A stretch of DNA of 13,453 bases from an uncultured Elusimicrobia bacterium (GTDB lineage Bacteria; Elusimicrobiota; Endomicrobiia; Endomicrobiales; Endomicrobiaceae), in contig CALGGE010000004.1 of assembly GCA_937916125.1 (NCBI GenBank), forward strand, positions 1 through 13,453, given 5' to 3'. Below the pieces are notes generated by a model. It ran no database searches. It was not told the origin of the DNA and saw only the letters and a program-made list of their open reading frames with translations. How positions within the stretch are numbered: position 1 is the stretch's first letter; every line of letters begins with the position of its first letter. Position numbers and translations under genes: made by a program. Of this stretch, positions 6,301-11,434 are shown piece by piece.

Positions 6301-8962
6301 TAGAAAGTAAAGCATTTGAAAATACCGTATTTTTGAATTCTGTTCCATTCATAAACAACATCTGCAGCATAGGATAGTTGATATGAACTAAACCTTCTTC
6401 GATATGTCCGAATTCATCAGAAATTGAGTCTATCTTTATTTTATTTACATTTTCTTGATCAAAACCTAAAGTTGCTAATTTTGCATCAAAAACTTCTCTA
6501 AATCCTTCAGGCAGGAACTCATCATCTTCTATTTCATCATCAGATTCTGTTGCTTTTGCCTTTGCAATTCTCGACAAAAGTTTCATTCTCTTTACTCTGT
6601 TTTTCTTGGTTCTTTTTAATTTTGCTAACTGTCTTTCCCATGTATTTATATTTGATTCTATTTTTTCTCTTGTCAAATCTCTTTGATTTTGTGCTTGTGC
6701 AATTTTTTCTTCAAGATCTCTTTCAAGAGCATCATATTCCGGATTATCCTGAACACTTTCAAACAAACTTTCTTCATATTTTTTCAAACCAAATGCAGAC
6801 CATGAAGTTACACCTACTAAAGCTGAAACTATAGCAACTACAGGTAAAAACGGAATTGCAATATTAGCAGCAAACAAAATGGTTGCTCCCGCAGCTGTTA
6901 CAGATGCCCCCCAAGAAACTTTCAACATATTTTTCATCGTTTGTCTTACGGAAGAAACAGATTTCTGTGCTACTGTAGCAGGTTCATTACTCCATGTATT
7001 ATCTTTGGCATCATATGTATAAGTTTTATTATTTACTGTCACTTGTATAGAATTTTCATCTATGTATGAAATTCTTGTATCTCCTGCAGCGGAAATATCA
7101 TCAAAAAGTCTTTTTATCTCATCTTGAGATATACTCTTATATGAAGAAATTGCAGATATAACAGCACTTATTAAAGCTGCTACAGCATCTCTATCTTGTC
7201 CAAGAGCTTTGGACATCGGTAACGCAGCCAATGCCTGGAAAGAAATTTTTGCCTGTTCCTGAGCAATTCTGTAATACGTTTCTTCGGCAATTTTCGTATC
7301 GCCCGTAACATTAGGTGTAATAACAATGTTTGTGATATCGGCATTTGTCAAAAGTTCAGACAATCCCTGCGTATGGAAACCACCGGTTACGGTAATATAA
7401 ATTTCCTTTGCATTTTTAAGAGAGTTCATGGTCTGTTGCAACTCGTCTGCTCCGGCAACCTCACCGTCTATTTTCTTGGCATTTAAAATATCTTTCATAT
7501 TTTCCATAAAATAAAAGTTTCTGTCGAAGTTTATTTTATAGAAAGTGTCCGACATTATTTCATAATCCGCCAATGCAACAATTTCTCTGTTATCGATATA
7601 TTTTACCCAAAGATTTTTAAATTTTTCGATATTTGCCTGATAATATTTGCAATCGTCAGCCGTAATCTTACCTGTTAAATACTGTTCATAATACTTAATA
7701 AAATTACTTAAGAAAACAACTTCGCTTTCGGCTCTGTTTTCAGACAATCTGTCGTTAACTTCATCTTTAAAATTCTGTTCTTCAACAATCAGTTCCAAAG
7801 GATTTATTTTTTGACTTAATTCTATATAAGCAAAAAACTTTTCAAGTTCGGAAAAATTGCGAGATAAATCCAAAGAATAATCTCCGGAAAGTTTTATCAG
7901 ATATCCGTACAATTTATCCATTTGAGAGAAGTTCTTTGTTCCGTCCAAGAGCATCTTATATGCATTATACGGAAGAACTTCCTTAAGTCTGATAACAAAA
8001 GCCTGCAACTGTTTTGTAGTTTTTTCATAATCTATTTCTTTCTGCTTTTTGAGCATTTCGATATACAATGCCAAATTAGGATAGTTATCTACATCAATAG
8101 CAAGCTTTTCCGCATATTTATTCATTAAAACAAAATATTTTTTCGGTTCAATATTGCCCGAAACATATTTTGCGGAAAGGTCTTCAATTTTTTTCTGCTG
8201 TCTGTTATAATAGTTATCCTGCAAATTTTTAACAGTGTTGTTTATTGAAGCAATATGTACTAAAATTTCTTCCTGATTATCAATTAAAGAACCGAATCTC
8301 TTCAAGTTATCAAAATATACGTCTTTATTTTCCAAACCTTTTATAATTTCGGTCTTATTTTTTGATGCCGAATAATATTCCGCACCTGTCAATCTTCCTG
8401 CATCAAGCAGTTTATTCATTACGGAATTTTTGATATCTTCGTTTTTAGCCGACGTAAGCCATTTTGTTGAAACTTTACCGTAAGCACCTTCAAGAAATAC
8501 ATTTTTTACTCCGTATTTCTCGTCAAAAGCAGAGATAATATTGCTGATATTTCTCTGTACTTCAGGATGACTATGCAAATCCTGTATATTTATAACTACT
8601 TTATCACTTGCTTTATAATTTGCGGAAGTTATTTTTCCGTAAGAATATGGGAGATTAAAATCTTCAAAAACCTGTTTAAATTTTTCCGTAGCTCTGTGGT
8701 TATCAAGAACCATGGCAACGGCATGTCCGTAAACACCGGTCAACAAGAAACAATTTACGACAATTATTGCCGTAATTTTGACCGCATTTAAGGATAACAA
8801 CCAGTTGCCGGTTGCCGATAACAAAGAACCTAAGCGAGTTTTTACGCCCGATTCTCCGTTTTCAAAATGACAAGATATATTTGTCTTTGTCATTTCTTTT
8901 TCTTGTCCGATTGGTCTGTCTTTTGTCCTTACAAATTTTTTAAGCAAGTGTTGTATGTTCAT
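1..8962 (-). CDS. Giant multidomain membrane protein: TIKI/ChaN-like, HExxH, SecA-like motor, multipass membrane block, C39-like peptidase, acidic repeats (3' end beyond window)
   Basis: I translated this frame from the ATG at 8962-8960 to base 1 and met no stop: 2,987 full codons, still open at the edge. The start follows GAGGAG with 5 bases spacing. Order by residue: hydrophobic segment or signal (about 56-82); TraB/TIKI/ChaN-like domain (about 120-550; D128/H130, E158, D480-R481-N482, H530); hydrophobic hairpin (682-726); basic coiled coil (735-810); HELRH at 892-896; SecA-like motor (about 1005-1520; GGGKS 1024-1028, DEAD 1158-1161, TGTP 1342-1345, DRG 1462-1464, QQIGRFGRG 1490-1498); helical region to about 1765; about ten membrane segments (1767-2145); C39-like peptidase (about 2200-2375; C2225, H2322, D2336); Pro/Glu and acidic repeats (about 2395-2820); 52-residue repeats from 2887. 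Single domains are known families by motif. The combination is one I do not recognise, and its function is unknown. Translocation plus processing of exported proteins, or a giant surface protein, are both possible. That it is one long gene is near certain, because the frame stays open across very different compositions. Confidence 0.95.
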   Translation of the reverse strand, partial: MNIQHLLKKFVRTKDRPIGQEKEMTKTNISCHFENGESGVKTRLGSLLSATGNWLLSLNAVKITAIIVVNCFLLTGVYGHAVAMVLDNHRATEKFKQVFEDFNLPYSYGKITSANYKASDKVVINIQDLHSHPEVQRNISNIISAFDEKYGVKNVFLEGAYGKVSTKWLTSAKNEDIKNSVMNKLLDAGRLTGAEYYSASKNKTEIIKGLENKDVYFDNLKRFGSLIDNQEEILVHIASINNTVKNLQDNYYNRQQKKIEDLSAKYVSGNIEPKKYFVLMNKYAEKLAIDVDNYPNLALYIEMLKKQKEIDYEKTTKQLQAFVIRLKEVLPYNAYKMLLDGTKNFSQMDKLYGYLIKLSGDYSLDLSRNFSELEKFFAYIELSQKINPLELIVEEQNFKDEVNDRLSENRAESEVVFLSNFIKYYEQYLTGKITADDCKYYQANIEKFKNLWVKYIDNREIVALADYEIMSDTFYKINFDRNFYFMENMKDILNAKKIDGEVAGADELQQTMNSLKNAKEIYITVTGGFHTQGLSELLTNADITNIVITPNVTGDTKIAEETYYRIAQEQAKISFQALAALPMSKALGQDRDAVAALISAVISAISSYKSISQDEIKRLFDDISAAGDTRISYIDENSIQVTVNNKTYTYDAKDNTWSNEPATVAQKSVSSVRQTMKNMLKVSWGASVTAAGATILFAANIAIPFLPVVAIVSALVGVTSWSAFGLKKYEESLFESVQDNPEYDALERDLEEKIAQAQNQRDLTREKIESNINTWERQLAKLKRTKKNRVKRMKLLSRIAKAKATESDDEIEDDEFLPEGFREVFDAKLATLGFDQENVNKIKIDSISDEFGHIEEGLVHINYPMLQMLFMNGTEFKNTVFSNALLSMFIAHELRHINFENSALARISLFSNFEEFIVGFGDIFSFLGAYAGNLIKSLFLRDRTVLTEKGLIEKANRIKAGSNEKISLNDLISSLNLKPELLDKDLLDAFRKYMDKYGDSSQTNVQIALALLMLEGRIGILEVGGGKSEAFNLAMAQLYKKGDTNLLYTTSAKLLTFRDAEEKVKFLNNSFINKAIGRGPIEVTYIEPGTSEKPGDTVYTLSVGKFGRVEQKLEGALDYKVFEQTGKIFFAMQEVFSYMKQKSDKGEINIGNVSYFADEADFVVNKPTEYSTAKSQELTDTQVKITDLLQDKIGYFEKGKHYDVSGKSVKFYRQRGSTEKIIKTLKQDIIKELNNDEAKRIVNSQDFVEMIEAALNANYAITENEDYKIIDLNGEKKIQIRGQDGFFQDPNVKNSEKTHLAIIAYQKTKGVSVNPEGSATVDKENIFGFLSWDKIANRLLATGTPSPSLQAIADVVDMPSTLGAKDVEVGLFVEDTEAAKHGKIAQWVKDFTSGIEGKPRTAFVFENTPNDVAALKDVLLKSGIEESKILVLDDTNGETFEARKNAINEGAFQVVIVTQTMDRGVNLNELKGLDKLGIRAYPSSYSTLVQQIGRFGRGKKTDAEALINIYSTDALRAAAEDFGFENYEFIAILEKYLRNTRQLSNTETIATNLQNKVTQTDEQKYSSFIRSVTNEDGNILLRRNGDKIQSVLTEFFRMLDEQNASRAKRGMGLAPLQAARKQALFGKQIQQFTADDVINALFDNEKDRKIAAVFKQRIEFIISQASQDVWEKDLNENEEYSGRISREFGSQSSSMLYSFVNADATSLIAQRLSANTEGLEENLKREVLGRSAEFFDNIGLSVSSVDENMFSSKRNFGTEIRKLTGRILKVISIVGSFGVLGGISLLVLGGFVPAVAVAPVLVIGTLIGIVGTLLIKKMFVDRVNAYVSEQDNINIAKAIQTGNNEDLKSAASSVINRILNSSMTIGLSLGFLALLAGIFVSSPVVVMIAVLATGGAFISGLVVAIKNTDALAKQKKVPQDNVKKSVTHTVTGVVTGGIAAIAVGSMLTALISPVAAVVLGVVAIAGVLFAQYGIPQIQGEKFLINAKTIGYILAGLGSIGLFVGAIYFGAAVLSLSAISLVIMPLFITLVAAAFITYERMQSRIDAANRGKFSWLKDVFGLQIVYTSVATLGLGIIKGTFSIAALASMFVNPAFLITGAIAIGGGILISKALVEEKYTSAITYFMTLIGFVMGAAGRVSSAVSSPTYMLRQEGIVYRNNEVVGVWNGKEVLVFDEQGNSSADRVLTRFVNNRISAIEREEKFAEQSIVETITNFVSENYAEASNCAVDNLAEIVKGVTGTNLSELSFQLVARDLALGAYGIGNINASDNTFISALSMQATLQAYGLTYNGYSLSQEEIDDVLYENENANVILNVQTADGTGHYVRITKNGNEVIVDGVESENIVINIENNPNFMDEVWNRISNKGLVIKDSNIILTDITLEGKEKVGYVELFRTFGADEEVEGGAEEAGDSGSSYEEPAESYEPEPAPEPVYEEPAAEPEPEPVAEPEPVYEEPAQQEETSAPEVEEPVVEESVPEVVETVVETPEEAAPAQQEETSAPEAEEPVVEESVPEVSEPVVEIPEEAAPAQQEETSAPEAVEKEQASAETEQPKAAETESAPTQTAETEQTPTEAAPAQQEETSAPTQTVETEQPSTVDIATEAATQSLSDVVDILTLSDAADISVELVDDIIGGEEQVQEEDSSDKTEVQTETSAQTEPQTESQTETSAQTEPQNTGTPTETETSETNVPEISGTPSETTVAETEATGEEQRTGEIEEESEAGEAETEEVEAETEVTGEEQGTGEIEEESEAGEAETEEAEAETEVTGEEQETDEIEEESEAGEAETEEVEAETEVTGEEQGTGEIEEESEAGEAETEEAEADADAAADQLRADVRQALADAGITYTGNIDDLIWNADGEQVAGDAAGIVSAYQEYLAQQATNEEMISSLTESGYQVVDNGDGSYTVTKDGVTMTVYAFSESGEYTFDKEKINQMFETQNSLTNAGYTVVDNGDGSYTITKDGVTMTVYAFSESGEYTFDKEKINQMFE
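501..860 (-). repeat. Four 90-base tandem repeats encoding a highly acidic 30-residue unit
   Basis: Units begin at 501, 591, 681 and 771 (TCTGCTTCTGCTTCTTCAGT or a one-base variant) and the phase breaks at 861. Each encodes 30 residues dominated by Glu (for example VTGEEQGTGEIEEE). Units differ by a handful of bases: GTA/GCA, GGA/GAA and GCC/GCT exchanges, in part alternating between units. That alternation suggests duplication of a two-unit, 180-base block. All are in frame with the giant gene. Confidence 0.97.
951..1020 (-). repeat. 42-base Gln/Thr/Glu repeat pair in the giant gene
   Basis: A 28-base block starting GGTTCTGTTTGAGCAGATGT occurs at 951-978 and again at 993-1020, a period of 42 bases or 14 codons. 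It encodes QTETSAQTEP on the minus strand. It is a small in-frame duplication inside the low-complexity linker. Confidence 0.9.
1214..1606 (-). repeat. 36-codon Pro/Glu repeats in the giant gene
   Basis: The block beginning AGGAGCAGAAGTCTCTTCCT on the plus strand recurs at 1214, 1358, 1466 and 1574. The last three are exactly 108 bases apart, and the first is offset by 144 (108+36). It encodes units that begin EETSAPE and end AAPAQQ on the minus strand. Together with the EPEPAPEP-type stretch just before it (about 1610-1715) it forms an extended, acidic, proline-rich linker. Near-identical DNA between units indicates recent tandem duplication. Confidence 0.95.
1838..2365 (-). other. C39-like cysteine peptidase domain of the giant protein (residues about 2200-2375)
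   Basis: NCAVDNLAEIV has C2225 at the start of a helix. It is followed by LSMQATLQAYGLTYNGYSL, matching the C39 'L-x-x-x-A-x-x-x-G' helix and strand. Next come VILNVQTADGTGHYVRI with H2322 and VIVDG with D2336, 14 residues on. This is the Cys-His-Asp order and context of bacteriocin-processing C39 peptidases, which cleave leader peptides in ABC exporters. The helical insert between Cys and His is somewhat long (97 residues). Activity is plausible, but the C39 glutamine of the oxyanion hole is not obvious (the residue before Cys is Asn). Confidence 0.6.
2528..3664 (-). other. Multipass membrane block of the giant protein (residues about 1767-2145)
   Basis: Roughly ten hydrophobic segments of 18-25 residues, rich in Gly, Ala, Val, Ile and Leu, alternate with short charged loops (for example KKMFVDR, KNTDALAKQKK, TYERMQSR, SKALVEEK). 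Several segments look alike (paired 'G-hydrophobic-P' hairpins), which may reflect internal duplication. The block lies between the SecA-like motor and the C39-like domain and would fix both to the membrane. The exact number of helices and the orientation were judged by eye. Confidence 0.75.
4403..5950 (-). other. SecA-type DEAD motor domain of the giant protein (residues about 1005-1520)
   Basis: The Q-motif-like NVQIALALLMLEGRIGILE leads into the Walker A GGGKS (K1027), then LLYTTSAKLLTFRDAE. This parallels SecA's nucleotide-binding region up to 'VTVNDYLA-x-RDAE' position for position. Then come DEAD (1158-1161), a segment like the SecA preprotein-crosslinking end (ALNANYAITENEDY from 1254; GVSVNPEG from 1310), TGTP (1342-1345, SecA 'MTGTA'), VVIVTQTMDRGVNL (motif V) and QQIGRFGRGKK (motif VI; SecA has RGRSGRQGD). 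All catalytic positions for ATP binding and hydrolysis look intact. The run of shared landmarks argues for SecA descent over a generic SF2 helicase. A WEKDL at 1670-1674 faintly recalls the SecA scaffold helix. Confidence 0.75.
6188..6460 (-). other. HExxH zinc-metallopeptidase-like segment of the giant protein (residues about 835-925)
   Basis: HELRH occupies residues 892-896 in a hydrophobic helix (LLSMFIAHELRH), the usual setting of a zincin active-site helix. E914 or E915 follows 17 or 18 residues after the second His, which fits the third-ligand spacing of gluzincins such as thermolysin or M1 peptidases. The domain is small, sits after a basic coiled coil and stops before the SecA-like motor. 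It is a candidate peptidase only; the family is not identified. Confidence 0.5.
7313..8605 (-). other. TraB/TIKI/ChaN/EreA-superfamily-like domain of the giant protein (residues about 120-550)
   Basis: After a hydrophobic beta strand comes INIQDLHSH (D128, H130, H132), then FLEGAYG with E158. After a long helical insertion come DRNFYFM (D480-R481-N482) and a strand leading to GGFHTQG with H530. The order 'strand-H, E-G, (D/E)RN, strand-G-x-x-H-x-x-G' is the recurring signature of the TraB/TIKI/ChaN/erythromycin esterase superfamily, whose members include metal-dependent proteases and haem-binding proteins. The preceding hydrophobic stretch (about 56-82, after a basic N terminus) would place it outside the cytoplasm. 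Substrate and activity cannot be read from the sequence. Confidence 0.6.
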
Positions 8963-8967
8963 TTTTT

Positions 8968-8973
8968 CTCCTC
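8968..8973 (-). promoter_or_regulatory. Shine-Dalgarno of the giant gene
   Basis: GAGGAG lies 5 bases before the ATG at 8962. It fixes the start and predicts strong initiation. Its upstream edge touches the 9-base inverted repeat at 8974-8999. Confidence 0.9.
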
Positions 8974-8999
8974 GTTTTTGTGCTCCCACACACAAAAAC
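8974..8999 (-). promoter_or_regulatory. Leader hairpin directly before the giant gene's ribosome site
   Basis: GTTTTTGTG and CACAAAAAC form a perfect 9-base inverted repeat around an 8-base loop (TGTGGGAG on the transcribed strand). The 3' arm ends one base before GAGGAG. The 5' arm contains the five-U run that would serve the upstream terminator, so the two structures share this segment. A role in coupling termination to translation of the giant gene is inference. Confidence 0.55.
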
Positions 9000-9026
9000 A
9001 GCCCGGCTTACTTAGATAAGCCGAGC
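8994..9026 (-). terminator. Rho-independent-type terminator overlapping the end of the 194-residue gene
   Basis: CGGCTTA (7 bases) pairs perfectly across a 6-base loop, extended by two more pairs after one mismatch (9001-9026). On the minus strand it is followed by TGTTTTTG. The TAA stop of the upstream gene lies in the loop. The T run is short, so termination may be partial, which would suit read-through into the giant gene. Confidence 0.6.
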
Positions 9027-9596
9027 ATACATATTATTTTCTATAGACAAAACAATATTATCGTCGCCGATATTCCTTCTGGCAAGTAATATCGCCAACA
9101 ATAATAATGTTATTATGTTAAAATTTAATAAAAAGCTTACGGAAAAAAGTCCGTCAAAACAGAATATATCGTTAAAGAATTTCGCAAACCTCGCCTTTGT
9201 AACTTTGTTTTGCAAACTTGAAGAACTGAAAAATTTTACTTTTGTAAACTGCATTAAATCGTTAACGGGCATAATAGAATAACCCGCGGATGCCTGTGCG
9301 GCAGCATCGTGCTTTGAAGAATTTTTATTATTCTTTGCAGGTGCTAAAGGTGTCGCTGCGGAATTTTCACTTTCGGTAAACAACTTTGTTATTACATTCA
9401 AAGGTAATGTGGAAAGATAGAAAAACTGCGTTACCAAAGTTTCCGCAGAAATTTTTGCCGTATCGGCAATAGATATATTCGTATCCGCTTTCCCGACGGA
9501 AAAAGAGCTTATGACAATAAAAATGCTTAATGCCCAAGCCATAAGCTTGTGCATAAAAACACTATTGGAGTTGGTGAAAATATAAACTCTTTTCAT
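9012..9596 (-). CDS. Small exported or membrane protein upstream of the giant gene, unknown function
   Basis: The 194-residue product has a basic N terminus and a hydrophobic stretch (AWALSIFIVISSFSVGKA, about residues 20-37) that reads as a signal peptide or anchor. A polar Ala/Ser/Lys-rich middle follows, then a second hydrophobic helix (about 153-170) followed by ARR and a 20-residue tail. The likely layout is a single extracytoplasmic segment anchored at the C terminus. I recognise no family. The start is uncertain: no Shine-Dalgarno precedes the ATG at 9596, and the promoter puts transcription start only about 8-9 bases before it. An internal ATG at codon 15 also lacks a ribosome site but would give a more typical signal peptide. 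Its position 49 bases before the giant gene, in the same direction, suggests a partner role; this is inference. Confidence 0.8.
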   Translation of the reverse strand: MKRVYIFTNSNSVFMHKLMAWALSIFIVISSFSVGKADTNISIADTAKISAETLVTQFFYLSTLPLNVITKLFTESENSAATPLAPAKNNKNSSKHDAAAQASAGYSIMPVNDLMQFTKVKFFSSSSLQNKVTKARFAKFFNDIFCFDGLFSVSFLLNFNIITLLLLAILLARRNIGDDNIVLSIENNMYARLI

Positions 9597-9611
9597 AATT
9601 TATTTATCTAA

Positions 9612-9640
9612 AGTATAACATAAAGTTGAGCTATCGTCAA
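9612..9640 (-). promoter_or_regulatory. Promoter of the 194-residue gene
   Basis: TTGACG (9635-9640) and TATACT (9612-9617) are separated by exactly 17 bases, near consensus for the housekeeping sigma factor. The ATG follows 15 bases after the -10 box, so the predicted leader is under 10 bases and holds no ribosome site. Confidence 0.75.
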
Positions 9641-9655
9641 TGTTTTTTAATTAGT

Positions 9656-11350
9656 TTAATAATTCTCACTTGTAGCTGTTGCCTGATACACAAAATCCTC
9701 AGACAATAAGCCAAATCTTACCAAAATACCGTTCACAACGCTTCCGTCACCATTATTTTTTATTTCCGCATCAACATCAGCGGCATTTGCTACCAAAGAA
9801 TTAATTCCATCAACGCTCGGTTCCTTGTCAAGAACAACTTTAATCCATGCTCTCTCGTTTATATAAACGGTCGCCTCGTGTGTACTCGGCTCCCATTTGG
9901 CTACCAGCTGCCCATAATTATAAATATTTTTAGAAATAAGCCTTTCATTGAAAGATTCATAAACCCATTCTTTTTTCTCATTATACCACTGTGTATTTTG
10001 CGTTAATCTGTCAAAAGTATATACCAAAACATTTCCGTTCCAGCTAAAATCTTTTATAATCTCACCGTCTTTATTTTTCGTGTACATTTGTCTCTGTTCA
10101 TCATCATAATAAGTCTTACTTCCATCGAGTATATTTTCAACATAATCTATAATCTTATTACCGTCGCTATCTTTCTTATAATGATATTGTTCCAAAACCG
10201 TATCTTCGTCTTCCATTACTTTATCTATAGTCCCATCGGAATTATACTCTACTTTTTTCAAGGTAGTATATAATTCTTTACCGTCTATATCATATTTTGT
10301 AACTTCCTGATTAGCATAGTTTTTATCTGTCAAGGAATCCGAATCGGTCAAGCATGTCACACTATATCCGTCATAAAATTTTGCAATTACAACATCCTTG
10401 TCATTTATAATGAAATCTTTTTCACCGGTTTCCTTATAATAAGTTTTTGTTTTCGTTAAATTATCGGTAACATGATCAAGAATTTTATTTGCTCCGGTAT
10501 CGTTTTTATAATGATACTCCGTTGTTATTACACCATCCGGAGTTCTTACATAAGTGGGATATCCTTCCTTATCGTAGTATGTAGTAGTATATTGAGAATT
10601 TGCAACAATAGTCCCCGAATCCGTTACATTAACACCATAACTGTAATCTCTTGAAGAGACTTTCAACCCATTAATATTACCTTCTCCTGTTTGCGTAGTT
10701 TTTAAAGTTTGCCTTGCATTATCACTCTCATCTACTTCATAAATAACATCCTCATATTGAAAAGCTTTCATTATATATCCTTCAAAATTCCTCTCGCAAA
10801 TTTCTCTTCCGTAATCATCAAAATATGTTCTGCCGAGCGTCATTTCATTTTGTACATAATCCAACTTTGCCCCCTGCCCCTTGTAATGATAAGTAGCAGT
10901 CAAGTTGCCTTCTTTATCGTAGGCCGCGGAAGTTTTTCCTTTTCCGTTAAGTTCCTTATATCCTATCACCTGATCTTTGTCATTTCTTATTTCCTGTCTT
11001 AACCTGCTTCCCTGAAGAGTTCTGGTCATACTTGATATATCACCGTTAACATCTTTAGTTTTAGTTACACCTCCGATAGAAAAGCTCATCTCGCCGGTTC
11101 TTGATATAGAAAGTGCCATTTTGCCGTCGGGGGTATAATAAACTCTGTTACCGTCGGAATCCGTAGCGACTACAGGTCTGTTCGGAAGAATGCTGACCAT
11201 CTGTTTTGGTGAAGCAAAATCTCTTAAGTCCGAAACAGCTCTGCCTTGAGGCCCGAAAGAATAAGGATTCGGTGCTTCAAACAGAGCTGCTTGAATATTA
11301 GTTGTTATTAGAAGAAAAAGTGATATTATTACTGCTTGCATTTTTTTCAT
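9656..11350 (-). CDS. Secreted protein with YD/RHS-like repeats
   Basis: The 564-residue product starts with a clear signal peptide (MKKMQAVIIS, hydrophobic to about 21, cleavage near QA-AL). I chose the ATG at 11350 because GAGGGAG lies 7 bases before it; the longer open frame to 11443 has no ribosome site and would cross the promoter. The body is a series of short beta-strand repeats rich in Tyr, Asp, Gly and Lys (TYYDKEGYPTYVRTPDG, TYFDDYGRE, TYYDDEQRQ). This is typical of YD/RHS-like or YwqK-like surface proteins. A longer unit, YHYK ... (K)I-x-D-x-V ... KTYY, occurs three times, at residues 154, 279 and 389. The last 60 residues have no repeat and may be a cap. It is probably an outer-surface or secreted protein; its ligand is unknown. 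No toxin domain or RHS core (DPxGxx) is seen. Confidence 0.9.
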   Translation of the reverse strand: MKKMQAVIISLFLLITTNIQAALFEAPNPYSFGPQGRAVSDLRDFASPKQMVSILPNRPVVATDSDGNRVYYTPDGKMALSISRTGEMSFSIGGVTKTKDVNGDISSMTRTLQGSRLRQEIRNDKDQVIGYKELNGKGKTSAAYDKEGNLTATYHYKGQGAKLDYVQNEMTLGRTYFDDYGREICERNFEGYIMKAFQYEDVIYEVDESDNARQTLKTTQTGEGNINGLKVSSRDYSYGVNVTDSGTIVANSQYTTTYYDKEGYPTYVRTPDGVITTEYHYKNDTGANKILDHVTDNLTKTKTYYKETGEKDFIINDKDVVIAKFYDGYSVTCLTDSDSLTDKNYANQEVTKYDIDGKELYTTLKKVEYNSDGTIDKVMEDEDTVLEQYHYKKDSDGNKIIDYVENILDGSKTYYDDEQRQMYTKNKDGEIIKDFSWNGNVLVYTFDRLTQNTQWYNEKKEWVYESFNERLISKNIYNYGQLVAKWEPSTHEATVYINERAWIKVVLDKEPSVDGINSLVANAADVDAEIKNNGDGSVVNGILVRFGLLSEDFVYQATATSENY

Positions 11351-11378
11351 AATCTTACTCCCTCTTAACCCTATAACA

Positions 11379-11407
11379 ATTATAGCAAATAAATCTAAAA
11401 ATAAGTA
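11379..11407 (-). promoter_or_regulatory. Extended -10 promoter of the YD-repeat gene
   Basis: TGCTATAAT (-10 at 11379-11384) is a perfect extended -10 element. The box 17 bases upstream, TACTTA (11402-11407), is a poor -35. A start near 11372 gives a leader of about 20 bases containing the GAGGGAG ribosome site (11358-11364). Confidence 0.75.
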
Positions 11408-11409
11408 GT

Positions 11410-11434
11410 AAAAAATGTGAAAAAAATGTGAAAT
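11410..11434 (-). promoter_or_regulatory. Helically phased direct repeat upstream of the YD-repeat promoter
   Basis: On the minus strand TTTCACATTTTTT occurs twice with an 11-base period, ending just upstream of the weak -35 box. One-turn spacing of two identical half sites at this place suits an activator site or a curved UP-like element. This is inference from position and pattern only. Confidence 0.35.
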
